Assembly (NCBI GenBank): GCA_022410635.1
Contig: JAJVDF010000418.1
Span: forward strand, 796,983 to 860,982
Direction of reading: 5' to 3'
Length of the DNA: 64,000 bases
Origin: Tretioscincus oriximinensis
Taxonomy: Eukaryota > Chordata > Lepidosauria > Squamata > Gymnophthalmidae
In this document: positions 63,630 to 64,000 of the stretch, piece after piece
How positions within the stretch are numbered: the stretch's first letter is position 1
Layout: each line of letters opens with the position of its first letter
Notes under the pieces: model-generated
Databases searched by the model: none
What the model saw: only the letters and a program-made list of their open reading frames with translations
What the model was told of the DNA's origin: nothing
Position numbers and translations under genes: made by a program

Positions 63630-63770
63630 AGCTGCATACAAACATTGTTTATTCTACTATAGTTGAGTATTCTGTAAAAAAGAATGGATATTCCACAAAA
63701 AAGCAGTCAGTGTTTTATCTTGGAGTGTCCAAATATAATGGAAAAAAGTAAATCATTTCTAGATACAGCC
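63630..63770. mobile_element. MITE family D, copy
   Basis: 'gctgcatacaaacattgttt' and 'catttctagatacagcc' are inverted ends. 'ggatattccac' and 'ggagtgtccaaatata' match the copy at 44133-44275. Confidence 0.55.
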
Positions 63771-64000
63771 TATGTTGTGTTGTTTATTTTAGTAAGAGCA
63801 ACTTCCTGATCAAGCTCCTTCAGGATTTCTTCTACCTATAGCACTACTTCTCTGAGCCTAGCAAATGGGTGTCTGTCGATCCTGCTGTTTAACAGTTAAC
63901 TGCAAAGGGCCTGTTAACAAGAATATATAGCTCAGCTCAATTAGGCACATTAGCACGATTCTTTTCCTATTCCTCCTTGTCTTTGTTGTATATTTCCTGG
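63771..64000. other. PRICKLE3 intron 4, end of window
   Basis: Unassigned sequence; no exon encoding the rest of the PET domain is present before the window ends. Confidence 0.5.

Overview
The window is from a vertebrate nuclear genome, most likely a squamate reptile. Three multi-exon genes have clear vertebrate orthologues. The introns are packed with CR1, L2 and L1 LINEs, tRNA-derived SINEs, hAT, mariner and pogo-type non-autonomous DNA transposons, and GAA/TTC microsatellites. That repeat mix fits a lepidosaur better than a bird or mammal, but I cannot name the species. The assembly has one 310-base gap (4013-4322) and many single undetermined bases.

Layout. (1) 577-5487, plus strand: coding exons 2-6 of APEX2, the class II AP endonuclease; exon 1 lies before the window. 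(2) 26635 down to 6768, minus strand: a complete ALAS2, erythroid 5-aminolevulinate synthase. It has a non-coding exon 1 carrying an iron-responsive element, followed by ten coding exons that add up to 588 codons plus stop. APEX2 and ALAS2 are convergent, with poly(A) signals about 860 bases apart. (3) 26.7-35.9 kb: intergenic sequence dominated by palindromic DNA transposons. (4) 35.9-36.6 kb: a CpG island with exon 1 of PRICKLE3. Its next three exons lie at 50.0, 55.8 and 60.2 kb on the plus strand. The gene runs off the right edge before its LIM domains.

The genes serve unrelated jobs: DNA repair (APEX2), haem synthesis in red cells (ALAS2) and planar cell polarity (PRICKLE3). The regulatory logic visible here is mainly at ALAS2: a GATA motif about 30 bases upstream of the inferred cap site, an IRE near the cap, a possible overlapping upstream ORF in exon 2, and three Cys-Pro haem-regulatory motifs in the N-terminal region.

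I did not find an undescribed gene system. The most unusual material is in the repeats. One foldback element family (seven copies) has a longer relative. A pogo-like element has expanded a 42-bp CpG-rich repeat in which one unit contains a full CRE palindrome. A near-identical composite repeat lies on both sides of the ALAS2 promoter in direct orientation. LINE insertions end within about 10-20 bases of ALAS2 splice donors; one of them leaves an open frame of about 79 codons fused to the exon.
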